Made by a program: the position numbers and the translations under genes
NCBI GenBank assembly: GCA_910586585.1
Contig: CAJUKA010000013.1
Location: forward strand, 1 to 64,000
DNA: 64,000 nt
Origin: an uncultured Lachnospiraceae bacterium
Lineage (GTDB): Bacteria > Bacillota > Clostridia > Lachnospirales > Lachnospiraceae
Direction: 5' to 3'
Part shown: positions 1 to 8,154 of the stretch, in pieces
How positions within the stretch are numbered: position 1 is the stretch's first letter
Layout of the letters: each line of letters opens with the position of its first letter
Notes under the pieces: model-generated
Told to the model about the DNA's origin: nothing
The model's input: the letters and a program-made list of their open reading frames with translations, nothing else
Databases searched by the model: none

Positions 1-134
1 TGAGGTGTTTTAGGATTGCGGGAGCATGAAATGCGGAGCAATCCGTGGTATCATAAGGGGCAAAATACCTTTTGACCCCAACATCATGTCTATCTTTTCT
101 GAAATGTTTTGGAATTCATAAGGAGGATATCATT

Positions 135-713
135 ATGGAATTAAAAGAAGTGGAACTTCGTTTCGGTGTGCAGTTTCCGAATCTATTTCATGAAATCTAT
201 CTGTCTGGAATGATGGAGTATCTCATTCACCCCAACGAATGTCCTTTTCAACAGGAACAATTTTTTGGCAACTATATGGACGACTGTATTCTGATAGCCT
301 TTGAAAATCTGCCAGATGCTTACGCAGACTTACAGGAATGTTTTGATCTTGATTTAACATTGTATCCACAACACAAATCTATGAATCCCAATTACAGAAT
401 AATTCCTTTTGCGCGCAAGATTTCTGGTGACAAATACTGTTTTTTATATACAGCCGGAGAAACTGAACCAAAAATTATCCTGTATGGGCACGATACTGGA
501 GATGTGGATTTATGGGCAGAAAGCTTTGAGGAACTAATCTATTTTCAGCTTGTTGCTGAAGCATCCTCTGGAGAACAAAGCCTGGATTCTGATTATATGA
601 AGGCGCACATCAAATGGCTGAATGAAGATCATCAGCAGCTTTTGGCCGCTCTGCCTGCACAGACGCTTTGGGAACAACTGCCCGAACCAGAGGAATTTGA
701 TATTTGGATATAG
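135..713 (+). CDS. SUKH-like (SMI1/KNR4 family) protein
   Basis: A 192-residue soluble acidic protein. The ATG at 135 is chosen because AGGAGG at 121-126 lies 8 nt upstream; an ATG at 72 in frame has no comparable site. The middle part (IIPFARKISGDKYCFLY, then IILYGHDTGDVDLWAESF) has the pattern of SMI1/KNR4 (SUKH) domains: 'I.PFA..GGGD.YCFD', then an acidic stretch and a 'SFEE' helix. SUKH proteins in bacteria are often immunity proteins of polymorphic toxins, but no toxin gene is next to it here, so a role in immunity is only a family-level guess. There are no membrane segments and no signal peptide. The gene stands alone on the plus strand; the preceding 134 bases hold only a small inverted repeat (GGATTGC at 13-19, GCAATCC at 38-44). 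Confidence 0.65.
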   Translation: MELKEVELRFGVQFPNLFHEIYLSGMMEYLIHPNECPFQQEQFFGNYMDDCILIAFENLPDAYADLQECFDLDLTLYPQHKSMNPNYRIIPFARKISGDKYCFLYTAGETEPKIILYGHDTGDVDLWAESFEELIYFQLVAEASSGEQSLDSDYMKAHIKWLNEDHQQLLAALPAQTLWEQLPEPEEFDIWI

Positions 714-769
714 CACTGATTTTTAAAAGACGCACTAACAACACAATGTATGTATAGGAATTTTTAAAT

Positions 770-1381
770 ATGAAACGAATACTTATAACTGGCGGTACAG
801 TATTTGTCAGCCGTTTTATCGCCGAATATTATATTGTTATGGGATATGAGGTCTATGTCCTCAACCGAAACCAACATCCGCAGCCTGCCAATGCAAATCT
901 CATACAGGCAGATCGGCATCATTTAGGCAGCACTCTTTCTAAACTTCATTTTGATGTTGTAATTGATACTGCCTATACCGCCCAGGATATCAATTTGTTG
1001 CTTGACGCTTTAGGAGGCTGTGATCAGTATCTTTTAATCAGTTCAAGCGCTGTATACCCTGAAAACGCTCCCCAGCCATTTATGGAAGAAACCCCGCTTG
1101 GCGCCAATCAGTATTGGGGAACCTATGGAACCAATAAAATTGCAGCAGAACAAGCATTGCAAAAAAGAAAGCCTGATGCCTATATTCTGCGGCCACCTTA
1201 TTTATATGGCCCGATGAACAATATCTACCGAGAAGCATTTGTTTTTGACTGCGCATTACAAGGCCATTCTTTTTATATTCCACAAAATGATACAATGAAG
1301 CTGCAGTTTTTTCATATTCATGATCTTTGTCGATTCATTGATATTATTTTGCAGCAAAAAACCTTATTTGGACTTTATTGA
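770..1381 (+). pseudogene. truncated NAD-dependent epimerase/dehydratase (extended SDR)
   Basis: A 203-residue reading frame with an N-terminal Rossmann motif (ILITGGTVFVSRFIA, where the family usually has GGTGF[IV]G), a DVVIDTAY strand, the LLISSSAVYP serine strand, the catalytic YGTNK (YxxxK) and the substrate-side ILRPPYLYGP. Family members are normally about 280-330 residues. This frame stops right after the FFHIHDLCRFIDIIL segment, just where the C-terminal substrate-binding domain should continue, and the following 250 bases do not restore it in any frame I can see. It therefore looks 3'-truncated, although the NAD-binding core is intact. The ribosome binding site is weak (AGGAA 12 nt upstream). 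Substrate unknown. Confidence 0.6.
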
Positions 1382-1425
1382 ACAAAATCTGTTAAGTTAG
1401 TGAAAGCAACAAACTCATTTTGATT

Positions 1426-1454
1426 TTGACTTAATAATCTGTCTATGATATACT
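1426..1454 (+). promoter_or_regulatory. sigma-A promoter of the chemoreceptor operon
   Basis: TTGACT (1426-1431), a 17-bp spacer and TATACT (1449-1454). It lies about 190 bp upstream of the GTG start at 1641, giving a long 5' untranslated region of about 180 nt. I see no sigma-D (flagellar) type promoter, so this receptor may be expressed outside the motility regulon. Confidence 0.65.
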
Positions 1455-1640
1455 ATATGGCAAAGCACACCTTATTCTTTGGAAGAGAACAAATATTTGT
1501 TTTTCTGACAGTAGCATAAATGGGCTTTTATTTATTATATAAATAATTAATAATACACTGTATCCTTGAAGTCTCTTTGTACTTGATATTGTGCAAGGAA
1601 ATCTTTAAGCATACATACTGCAAAAAGGAGAGATTGAATC

Positions 1641-3617
1641 GTGACTGAAAAAAATACCGGTTTCCAGCACTGGAAACCCAGACGAAGTCTCAATGGAAGA
1701 ATCTTGAGAAGCACTACCCTTAATATCCTCATACTGGTAATTGTAAGCTGCGTTTTTATGGCGATGGCCATGCAGTATCTGGCAACCAATATCCTGCTTG
1801 ACAGTCTCCAGCCCATGGCACGGCAGTCGGCCAAAACGGTGGAAGCTAACATCCACATGCTAGCAGACCGCATGATGACACTGGCTGGGAATCTTGGCGA
1901 AAAAGGTGCATCACAATCGGAGATTCTGGCAAAAACTGCGGAAATCTACGAATTGCATACCATTGCCCTGTATGACCTGGACGGAAAACTGATTCAAGGT
2001 ATTGATGGTGCACCACAAAGTATTGATGGAGATTTCTTTGCACTCCTACAGGATACCGATAATTTCACGACCAGTTCTTCCACCATTTTTCAGGAAAAAC
2101 TAGGCATCACTATGGGAATGCCTGTGAAGGAAGATGGTGAAACAACCTCGTATGTAGTAGGTGTCTACAAATATGACACACTCAACGATGTAATTAGCAG
2201 CATTAATCTGGGTGCGCACAGTACAGCATATATGGTTGACCACAAAGGTATCATCGCTGGACACACAGACCAGTCTCTCGTTCTGTCAGGTAGTACACTG
2301 GCCCAGATCGGCGGGGAAAATGAAGATGCTCTCAAGCACATTATTGCCAGAGAAACTGGCTCTACGGAATTTCCTGTGAATGGAGAACATATACTGGTTG
2401 CGTTCTCTCCTATCCGCGGCACACAGTGGTCCTTAGTGCTGCACATTCCAGAGGCGGATTACGCCCATACGATTCGCGGCGCAATATATGTCTCAGTGGC
2501 AGCTACGCTTGCAGTGCTGGTTATCTCCATTCTGCTCGTCCTGCAGCTTGCACGGTCAATTTCCCGCCCTGTTAAGAGTGTGACAACCCGCATGGTCTCC
2601 CTCTCTGACGGTGACCTGCATACCGCCGTAACTCCTGTTCATTCTAAAGATGAACTTGAAGTGCTGACACGCACACTTGGCACTACCGTAGAAAGCATCA
2701 ACAATTACATATCAGATATTGAGCAAGTACTGACACAAGTGGCAAACGGCAATCTGTGTGTCGCTCCCCAAATGGATTACAGGGGCGATTTCACCTTGAT
2801 TCGAAACAGTCTGCGCACAATTATCCAATCCATGCATAATACAATTGCGGGATTTCGCAACGCCACTTCCCAGCTTGCCCATATGTCCGAGGAACTGAAT
2901 GGACAGTCCAGCCAATTGCATCAGGCATCTATGGAACAGAATCAGTCCACAGAAGCATTGGTCTGTGAAGTTTCCCATGTGAAGGAACAACTGTCTAATG
3001 TCACGGAAAGTACTAGCCAGACTCGCAGCAAGACTGAGGAAATTGCCCAGTGTATCCAAGATGCAAATACCCATATGTCCTCTCTGTCTAGTGCCATGGA
3101 CAACATCAGCACCAACGCCGAGGAAATCACTAAAATTGCAAAATCCATTGAGGATATCGCATTCCAAACCAGCATTCTTGCACTCAACGCCTCCATAGAG
3201 GCAAGCCGCGCCGGAAGCTCCGGAAGAGGATTTGCTGTCGTGGCTGCTCAAGTCAAAGACCTCGCTGCCAAAAGCGGCGAGGCTGCACAAAACGCAACAG
3301 AGATGGTAACGCACACCAGCACTATGATTCAGACGGGTGTGAAACTGACCGCCGACACTGCCGATTCACTTCGTGCTATCTCCCGTGTCTCTGACCAGAT
3401 CAGTGTTATCTCTGACCATTTGGTTGCGGCTGTCCAGGGTCAGGAAAGCGCGCTTGCCATCATGGACGAACGAATTGAGACAATCTCCGGCATTGCAGAC
3501 CAGAACCTTCAAAACGCTGGCGAAATAGAACAATCAAGTGGACTTCTCGCAAGGGAAGCAGAAGTTCTTCAATCTCATGTAAAGAAATTTATATTGAAGG
3601 GGGAAAATGACAAATGA
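1641..3617 (+). CDS. methyl-accepting chemotaxis protein
   Basis: A 658-residue transmembrane chemoreceptor. It starts at a GTG with AAAGGAG 10 nt upstream. Order of parts: a cytoplasmic head, TM1 at about 28-50 (LNILILVIVSCVFMAMAM), an extracellular Cache-like sensor to about 275, TM2 at about 276-300 (YVSVAATLAVLVISILLVL), then HAMP-type helices with SRPVKSVT to about 385, and the coiled-coil signalling domain. The conserved tip is present at about 502-540 (EDIAFQTSILALNASIEASR, then GSSGRGFAVVAAQVKDLA), which binds CheA/CheW in the family. The stop codon overlaps the start of the next gene (ATGA at 3614-3617), so the two are translationally coupled. Ligand unknown; the partner suggests a redox or flavin link. 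Confidence 0.93.
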   Translation: MTEKNTGFQHWKPRRSLNGRILRSTTLNILILVIVSCVFMAMAMQYLATNILLDSLQPMARQSAKTVEANIHMLADRMMTLAGNLGEKGASQSEILAKTAEIYELHTIALYDLDGKLIQGIDGAPQSIDGDFFALLQDTDNFTTSSSTIFQEKLGITMGMPVKEDGETTSYVVGVYKYDTLNDVISSINLGAHSTAYMVDHKGIIAGHTDQSLVLSGSTLAQIGGENEDALKHIIARETGSTEFPVNGEHILVAFSPIRGTQWSLVLHIPEADYAHTIRGAIYVSVAATLAVLVISILLVLQLARSISRPVKSVTTRMVSLSDGDLHTAVTPVHSKDELEVLTRTLGTTVESINNYISDIEQVLTQVANGNLCVAPQMDYRGDFTLIRNSLRTIIQSMHNTIAGFRNATSQLAHMSEELNGQSSQLHQASMEQNQSTEALVCEVSHVKEQLSNVTESTSQTRSKTEEIAQCIQDANTHMSSLSSAMDNISTNAEEITKIAKSIEDIAFQTSILALNASIEASRAGSSGRGFAVVAAQVKDLAAKSGEAAQNATEMVTHTSTMIQTGVKLTADTADSLRAISRVSDQISVISDHLVAAVQGQESALAIMDERIETISGIADQNLQNAGEIEQSSGLLAREAEVLQSHVKKFILKGENDK

Positions 3618-4066
3618 TACGGAAACTACGCCTATCACTGATTTCACTGATGCTTTTGGCACTTATGACAGCCTGTGGTGACGAATCAGCAAAAACAGCA
3701 CTACAGGACGGCTACTACACTGCACAAGCCGCTGAATTTAGTCATGGCTGGAAGGAATATATCACAATCATGGTCAAGAGCGGCAGCATTGTCTCCGTGG
3801 AATATAATGCGGAAAACGCAAGCGGTTTTATCAAGAGCTGGGACAGCAACTATATGCAGACTATGCTCAATGCACAGGGAACTTATCCAAATGAATACAC
3901 CCGTTACTACGCTAGCCAATTGCAGGAGGGACAGGGTGAAGGTGCAATTGATGCGCTGACAGGCGCCACTTCCTCCTACAACTCATTCCAGAAATTGTCC
4001 GCCGCTGTCGTCGAACAGGCACGCCAAGGCGATTCCAGCATTGCGATTGTGAATACTTCCTCATAG
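3614..4066 (+). CDS. FMN-binding domain lipoprotein
   Basis: A 150-residue exported lipoprotein. It has a basic N-terminus, a hydrophobic segment and a lipobox ending in LMTAC with Cys21 as the likely lipidation site. The rest is a single FMN-binding domain: DGYYTAQA at its start and DALTGATSSYNS near the end. The D-x-[ST]-G-A-T-[ST] motif is the site where ApbE-type transferases attach FMN to threonine in this family. It therefore probably carries covalent flavin on the outer face of the membrane. It overlaps the chemoreceptor gene by 4 nt, so the two proteins are made together. Such lipoproteins take part in extracellular electron transfer (PplA type) or feed membrane flavoenzymes; which applies here cannot be read from the sequence. 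Confidence 0.88.
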   Translation: MIRKLRLSLISLMLLALMTACGDESAKTALQDGYYTAQAAEFSHGWKEYITIMVKSGSIVSVEYNAENASGFIKSWDSNYMQTMLNAQGTYPNEYTRYYASQLQEGQGEGAIDALTGATSSYNSFQKLSAAVVEQARQGDSSIAIVNTSS

Positions 4067-4149
4067 AAACAAAGAACAGCAGAAAATAGAGTATTCCGCA
4101 ATCTGCAAAAAGCTGCGCTTTTTGTTTCAATGATTTACTATAATATTAA

Positions 4150-4213
4150 AAAAGGAACATTACAAGAACTGAATGATGTTTCATCGTCATTCAGTTCTTG
4201 CAATGTTCCTTTT
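4150..4213 (+). terminator. bidirectional intrinsic terminator
   Basis: A long, nearly perfect hairpin: arm AAAGGAACATTACAAGAACT onwards to 4177, a 10-nt loop, and the complementary arm ending in GTTCCTTTT, followed by TTTCTTTTTA. It lies between the convergent FMN-lipoprotein and thrH genes and should end both transcripts, since A-rich sequence precedes and T-rich sequence follows the stem. Confidence 0.85.
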
Positions 4214-4325
4214 CTTTTTATTCAATTGGCAATTTGGTGTTCAATCTGTGTCCTGTATATTACATATATGCTCGCAATCTCTTTATGACTGATATCACAA
4301 GCGTACATTGTTCTGACATGAATGA

Positions 4326-4934
4326 TTAATTCTCAACAGCCCCTTTGATTGCCTCCATCAATTTCTCATATGTCTCATATGCTGGAATTTCCGGATAATC
4401 TGCCTTAATTTTTTCTGTACTTTTGAATAGAAATCCTGTTTTTCCTGCCTGAATCATACCAAGATCATTGTAGCTGTCTCCGACAGCAATTGTATCATAT
4501 CCGATTGATTGCAGCGCCTTTACCGTTGTAAGTTTTGACTGCTCACAGCGCATCTTAAAACCTGTGATACTGCCATCCTGCGCAACATCTAATGAATTGC
4601 AGAAAATTGTCGGCCAGCCAAGTTTCTCCATAAGCGGTTTCGCAAATTCCGAAAAAGTATCACTGATAATAATAACCTGTGTGATAGACCGAAGTTCATC
4701 CAAGAATTCCTTCGCCCCTGGAATTGGGTCAATTGTTGCAATGGTTTCTTGTATCTGTTTTAACCCCAGTCCATGCTCTCTGAGAATATCCAAACGCCAG
4801 TTCATCAGTTTATTATAATCTGGTTCATCACGTGTTGTCCGCTTTAATTCAGGGATATTGCTTGCCCCCGCAAAAGCAATCCAAATTTCAGGAACCAATA
4901 CTCCTTCCAAATCCAGACAAATCATATGCATCAT
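4326..4934 (-). CDS. thrH: bifunctional phosphoserine phosphatase/homoserine phosphotransferase ThrH
   Basis: A 202-residue HAD-superfamily enzyme that matches ThrH along its length. Motif I is in ICLDLEGVLVPEIWIAFA (Asp8 is the nucleophile, with Glu10 in the place usually taken by Asp, as in ThrH). Motif II is in VIIISDTF, and motifs III and IV are in the Lys stretch SKLTTVKA and AVGDSYNDLGMI. ThrH enzymes remove phosphate from phosphoserine and can transfer it to homoserine, linking serine and threonine synthesis in the cytoplasm. GGGAGG lies just upstream of the ATG pair at 4934/4931. The gene is monocistronic and convergent with the chemoreceptor operon. Downstream, 4214-4325 holds no gene. 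Confidence 0.92.
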   Translation of the reverse strand: MMHMICLDLEGVLVPEIWIAFAGASNIPELKRTTRDEPDYNKLMNWRLDILREHGLGLKQIQETIATIDPIPGAKEFLDELRSITQVIIISDTFSEFAKPLMEKLGWPTIFCNSLDVAQDGSITGFKMRCEQSKLTTVKALQSIGYDTIAVGDSYNDLGMIQAGKTGFLFKSTEKIKADYPEIPAYETYEKLMEAIKGAVEN

Positions 4935-5142
4935 TTCATTTCCTCCCTCAACTTATCTTCGTATGTTCGGAGTCTCTTTGTGCCTGACATTACAAGAAGG
5001 TATTTAGATCATCGTTGGCGGAAAAGCAGGTGCAAGGAAGATTCCAAACGTACATTATCTATATGTTTCCCATCGGGATTCATTATAACATACTTTTTAG
5101 GCTGGATAAAGAATTATTTTCGATACGCTTTATCGCACGCTT

Positions 5143-6435
5143 TTAACGTAATTGTGTAATTTGGATATCACCGCTGGTCGTTTCAATATCAATCAGGCCA
5201 CCCTGAACGTTGCTGCCATATGTTCCCTGCGCCTGGTTTCCTTTTTTGGAATAATTCAAATGATTGTCAAAAAAGGTATTGATATCACCGCTGGTCGTAC
5301 TTGCTTCAAATTCAAAAGCGTTCTTTTCTGACAACCTTATATCCACGTGGCCGCTGTTACTGTTTATTGTCAGTTTATTTTTTAGCTCTTCCAGTTCCAA
5401 TTGAATATCGCCGCTTATTGTCTCAATCGCTCCTGCTCCACTGCGCGCTTTTATGATAACATCTCCACTTGTTGCACTGATATCAAAATTGCCATCAAAT
5501 TCTTCAGCGAAAACATCCCCAGAAGTGCTCGTCACATTTCTGTCACCATTTCCCTCATGAATGGAAATATTTCCGCTTGTTGTAGTAATAGCCGCACTGC
5601 CATCCATGTATTGAATGGTAGTATCTCCACTTGTTGTAGAGATAACCGCACTGCCGCCCATGTGTTGAATGGTAATATCTCCACTTGTTGTAGAAAACTG
5701 TCCATCTCCAGATAATGTTTCCATCGTAGTATATCCGCTTGTAGTGCTCAAGTTCAATTCGCCTGTAACCTGCTTTAAATTGATATCCCCACTGGTCGTT
5801 GCGATACGAACCGCCCCATTGGAACCGTTATCGTCTGCATGGATTGTCTCTGTTTTGATATATCCGCTTGTACTGGATATTGAAATATTTTTTGCTGTGA
5901 GTACAGGCAGGCTTATATCGCCGCTCATACTTTGCGCTTTAAAATCTTTTGCTAGATTGATAGCTGGTTCTGCGATGATATCACCGCTGACTGTCTCTAA
6001 TGAAATCTCGCCATGATAAGATTCTGGAAGCCATAACTCTGTGTAAAATTTGCCACCTGTAAAAGAAAACGGGCCACGATAGTATCCTATCTGATTTTTT
6101 CGCTTTCCTGCTACTTCAAGACGACCATTATTTACCTTAACCGTAGAAATTTCATCTTCCGTAAGTTTAAATTCACTGTATTCCTTTACTGTTATTGTAT
6201 CTGATTCACTTTCATAAATATATATATCATTGCTGCACACCTTATTGGATATCAAAATACTGTCAATTTCATCTCCAGATATCTCTTTTTCCAATACAAG
6301 CTGTATCCCTGTATACTCCCTGTTTTTAATACCGCGATAGATATTATGCCCTGTCATGCCATAAACAAAAATACCACATAAGGCAGCGGTAAGAATGCAC
6401 AATGCTACCAGAAGTCCTATTCTTAGACGTTTCAT
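5143..6435 (-). CDS. membrane-anchored DUF4097 beta-helix repeat protein
   Basis: About 430 residues: a short basic N-terminus, one membrane segment at about 5-25 (LLVALCILTAALCGIFVYGM), then a region dominated by repeats of the form [T/S]TSGDI or [T/S]TSGDV about every 15-20 residues. This is the DUF4097 (putative auto-adhesin) pattern, predicted to form a right-handed beta helix outside the membrane. I place the start at 6435 (MKRLRIG) because GGGGAAA lies upstream; an ATG at 6447 in frame lacks a site. It is the third gene of a PadR-DUF1700-DUF4097 operon, a conserved trio in Firmicutes linked to envelope stress and regulation. The repeats are also visible in DNA as recurring 'ATATCaCCgCTgGT' strings. 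Molecular function not established. Confidence 0.85.
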   Translation of the reverse strand: MKRLRIGLLVALCILTAALCGIFVYGMTGHNIYRGIKNREYTGIQLVLEKEISGDEIDSILISNKVCSNDIYIYESESDTITVKEYSEFKLTEDEISTVKVNNGRLEVAGKRKNQIGYYRGPFSFTGGKFYTELWLPESYHGEISLETVSGDIIAEPAINLAKDFKAQSMSGDISLPVLTAKNISISSTSGYIKTETIHADDNGSNGAVRIATTSGDINLKQVTGELNLSTTSGYTTMETLSGDGQFSTTSGDITIQHMGGSAVISTTSGDTTIQYMDGSAAITTTSGNISIHEGNGDRNVTSTSGDVFAEEFDGNFDISATSGDVIIKARSGAGAIETISGDIQLELEELKNKLTINSNSGHVDIRLSEKNAFEFEASTTSGDINTFFDNHLNYSKKGNQAQGTYGSNVQGGLIDIETTSGDIQITQLR

Positions 6436-6470
6436 AATTTTCCCCATTTCTGTATAACTATTTCATACAC

Positions 6471-7163
6471 TTACAAATATTTATCCTCCGCCCGCATACT
6501 AAACAGCAATCCAATGATAGACTGAATGCAGGCTGCTATCGGAAAAATAATCCATGTGATATGCCATTCATATGTCGAAAAACTAACTAAAAAATATGTC
6601 ACTAATGCAAAGGTCCATACAATAGAACTAATAGATTTTTTGAGCGCTTTTTCTTTGTTGCTGTTGTATTTTACTTGCTTATATTGTTCTACCATATCAC
6701 TTTTTTCCTTTCTGGAATAATCAGGATACATATTTGCCGCATATACAATCATAATTGTTGGCGGAATACAAATCAGTATTGCCAGAACGCATCCAAGCGG
6801 CGCAAATTCATAGCTATAATTTCTGGTCAATTCATTGAGTGTCGCAAAAAACATAAAAACAGCGCCTGCAAAAATATATATACCAACCGCTACAGATGTC
6901 AGCATTGCTTTCTTCTTTCTGTCCTTCTCCGGTAAAGTAAGCAGGTTCTTTTCCTCCATCTCCGAAAAAAGTTCCCGTACATCACCAATAGAGGTAATCA
7001 CGTTCTGATAGGCATCCTCTTCTGAATACCCGTCCATTATCATATCATCATATTTGTCCAATGCATTCTGCATCATTTCCTGTTTCAAATCAAGTGCCTT
7101 TCTTGTTTTTGGCGCATCTGCAAATATTTTATTAAAGTGCTGTTTGATTCTTTCTTTCATCAT
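6471..7163 (-). CDS. DUF1700-like membrane protein with permease-prefix domain
   Basis: A 230-residue protein. The soluble N-terminal part (about 1-72: KERIKQHFNKIF through a helical YSEEDAYQNVITSIGD motif) is the short 'permease prefix'/DUF1700 domain. It is followed by four hydrophobic segments arranged as two hairpins: about 88-107, 118-140, 178-196 and 202-222. GGAGG directly precedes the tandem ATG pair at 7163/7160. It lies between padR and the DUF4097 gene on one transcript. Proteins of this group are thought to act as membrane partners or sensors for the DUF4097 protein, but no activity has been assigned. No enzyme motifs are visible. Confidence 0.8.
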   Translation of the reverse strand: MMKERIKQHFNKIFADAPKTRKALDLKQEMMQNALDKYDDMIMDGYSEEDAYQNVITSIGDVRELFSEMEEKNLLTLPEKDRKKKAMLTSVAVGIYIFAGAVFMFFATLNELTRNYSYEFAPLGCVLAILICIPPTIMIVYAANMYPDYSRKEKSDMVEQYKQVKYNSNKEKALKKSISSIVWTFALVTYFLVSFSTYEWHITWIIFPIAACIQSIIGLLFSMRAEDKYL

Positions 7164-7215
7164 AGTCCTCCATTGAAAATCGCTGATTTTGATACATTTC
7201 CTACGATTTTTTCTG

Positions 7216-7539
7216 CTATTTTAATAGCTTGTCGATTATTTCTTTCGCTTCCTGCCACTCCTGCTTATATCCATGATATGCTTTTCTGCCATCATCTGTT
7301 ATGGCATAATAACGGCGTCTGGCCCCAACTGTTTCGTCTCCCCAATAAGTTCTGATACAGCCAGCCTGCTCTAATCGCCGAAATGCCGAATAAAGTGTTG
7401 CCTCTTTCAATTCATATGCATTGTTTGTCTTCTTCATAATATCCTTATTGATTTGATACCCATAACCATCCTGATCCAACAAATGCGAAAGGATAATTGC
7501 CTCTGTATGCCCTCTGAGAATGTCCGATGTAATTGACAT
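7216..7539 (-). CDS. PadR family transcriptional regulator
   Basis: A 107-residue winged-helix regulator. The start at 7539 (MSITSDILRGHTEAIIL) has AAAGGGGGAG 6 nt upstream; the longer frame from 7596 would run across the promoter's -10 region. Typical PadR features are the LRGHTEAIILSHL helix, DGYGYQI, the recognition helix LKEATLYSAFRRLEQAG, the wing YWG...GARRRYYAITDDGRKAY and a C-terminal dimerisation helix. It heads the DUF1700-DUF4097 operon, and an 8-bp inverted repeat overlaps its promoter, so it is probably an autorepressor that responds to an unknown signal. Confidence 0.92.
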   Translation of the reverse strand: MSITSDILRGHTEAIILSHLLDQDGYGYQINKDIMKKTNNAYELKEATLYSAFRRLEQAGCIRTYWGDETVGARRRYYAITDDGRKAYHGYKQEWQEAKEIIDKLLK

Positions 7540-7591
7540 GATTCTCCCCCTTTCCTGATAATAATTTTCGAACACTTTACTGTTGATATAT

Positions 7592-7620
7592 ATCATATAT
7601 TAATATACCTCGCCTGTCAA
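7592..7620 (-). promoter_or_regulatory. sigma-A promoter of the padR operon
   Basis: Read on the minus strand: TTGACA (7620-7615), 17-bp spacer, TATGAT (7597-7592). It lies about 50 bp upstream of the PadR start codon. Confidence 0.75.
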
Positions 7621-7628
7621 GGTATATT
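7602..7628. promoter_or_regulatory. candidate PadR operator (inverted repeat)
   Basis: AATATACC (7602-7609) and GGTATATT (7621-7628) form a perfect 8-bp inverted repeat with an 11-bp centre. It covers the -35 box and most of the spacer of the padR promoter. Length, AT-richness and position fit autorepression by PadR; that PadR binds here is inference. Confidence 0.55.
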
Positions 7629-7633
7629 ATACT

Positions 7634-7670
7634 AAAAAGCTGCCGCATTAAGCATTCTTAATGCGACAGC
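7634..7670 (-). terminator. intrinsic terminator of rplJL
   Basis: On the minus strand, a hairpin with arms GCTGTCGCATTAAG and CTTAATGCGGCAGC around a 4-nt loop, followed by TTTTT. It lies 26 bp after the rplL stop codon. Confidence 0.85.
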
Positions 7671-7696
7671 CTCTATTATTGATACAAATTATAAAA

Positions 7697-8071
7697 TTAC
7701 TTAAGTGTAATCTTTGCGCCTTCTGCCTCAAGCTTTGTCTTGATTTCTTCAGCTTCAGCCTTTGTTGCAGCTTCCTTAACCATCTTAGGAGCTCCGTCAA
7801 CCAAATCTTTTGCTTCCTTCAATCCAAGACCTGTTATCTCACGTACAACCTTGATAACCTTAACCTTGTTTGGTCCTACTTCTGAAAGCTCTACATCAAA
7901 CTCGTCCTTCTCTTCCTCTGCTGGACCTGCTGCGCCTGTCTGTGCAACAACAACGCCTGCTGCTGCTGATACGCCAAATTCTTCCTCACAAGCTTTTACT
8001 AAATCATTTAACTCTAAAACTGTAAGCTCTTTAATTGCTTCAATAAATTCTGCTGTTGTTAACTTTGCCAT
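7697..8071 (-). CDS. rplL: 50S ribosomal protein L7/L12
   Basis: A 124-residue acidic protein with the full L7/L12 layout: an N-terminal dimerisation domain ([20 protein letters not shown]), an Ala/Gly/Val-rich hinge at about 35-53, and the C-terminal factor-binding domain ([28 protein letters not shown]). It forms the ribosomal stalk with L10 and recruits translational GTPases. TGGAGG lies upstream of the ATG. It follows rplJ after an 83-bp gap and ends at its own terminator. rpoB does not follow, unlike in the classical rplKAJL-rpoBC order. Confidence 0.98.
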   Translation of the reverse strand: MAKLTTAEFIEAIKELTVLELNDLVKACEEEFGVSAAAGVVVAQTGAAGPAEEEKDEFDVELSEVGPNKVKVIKVVREITGLGLKEAKDLVDGAPKMVKEAATKAEAEEIKTKLEAEGAKITLK

Positions 8072-8154
8072 GATTGTTTACCTCCATAATAAATTTCATT
8101 CATTGAATTATTTTTCTGTTTTCTTCTGTTTATGTCATTCGCTTTATCGGCAGC

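Noticed and set aside
1460..1640. Long 5' leader of the chemoreceptor as a cyclic di-GMP riboswitch
   Set aside because: The sequence lacks the conserved core and tetraloop-receptor strings I would expect; no stable fold was evident.
2712..3314. 200-codon minus-strand frame inside the chemoreceptor
   Set aside because: Antisense to the conserved signalling domain; no family resemblance and no ribosome binding site.
5401..6016. Regular short repeats suggestive of a CRISPR array
   Set aside because: The repeats are codons of TTSGDI-type DUF4097 motifs in an intact reading frame with uneven spacing and variable sequence. No CRISPR array or cas gene was found anywhere in the window.
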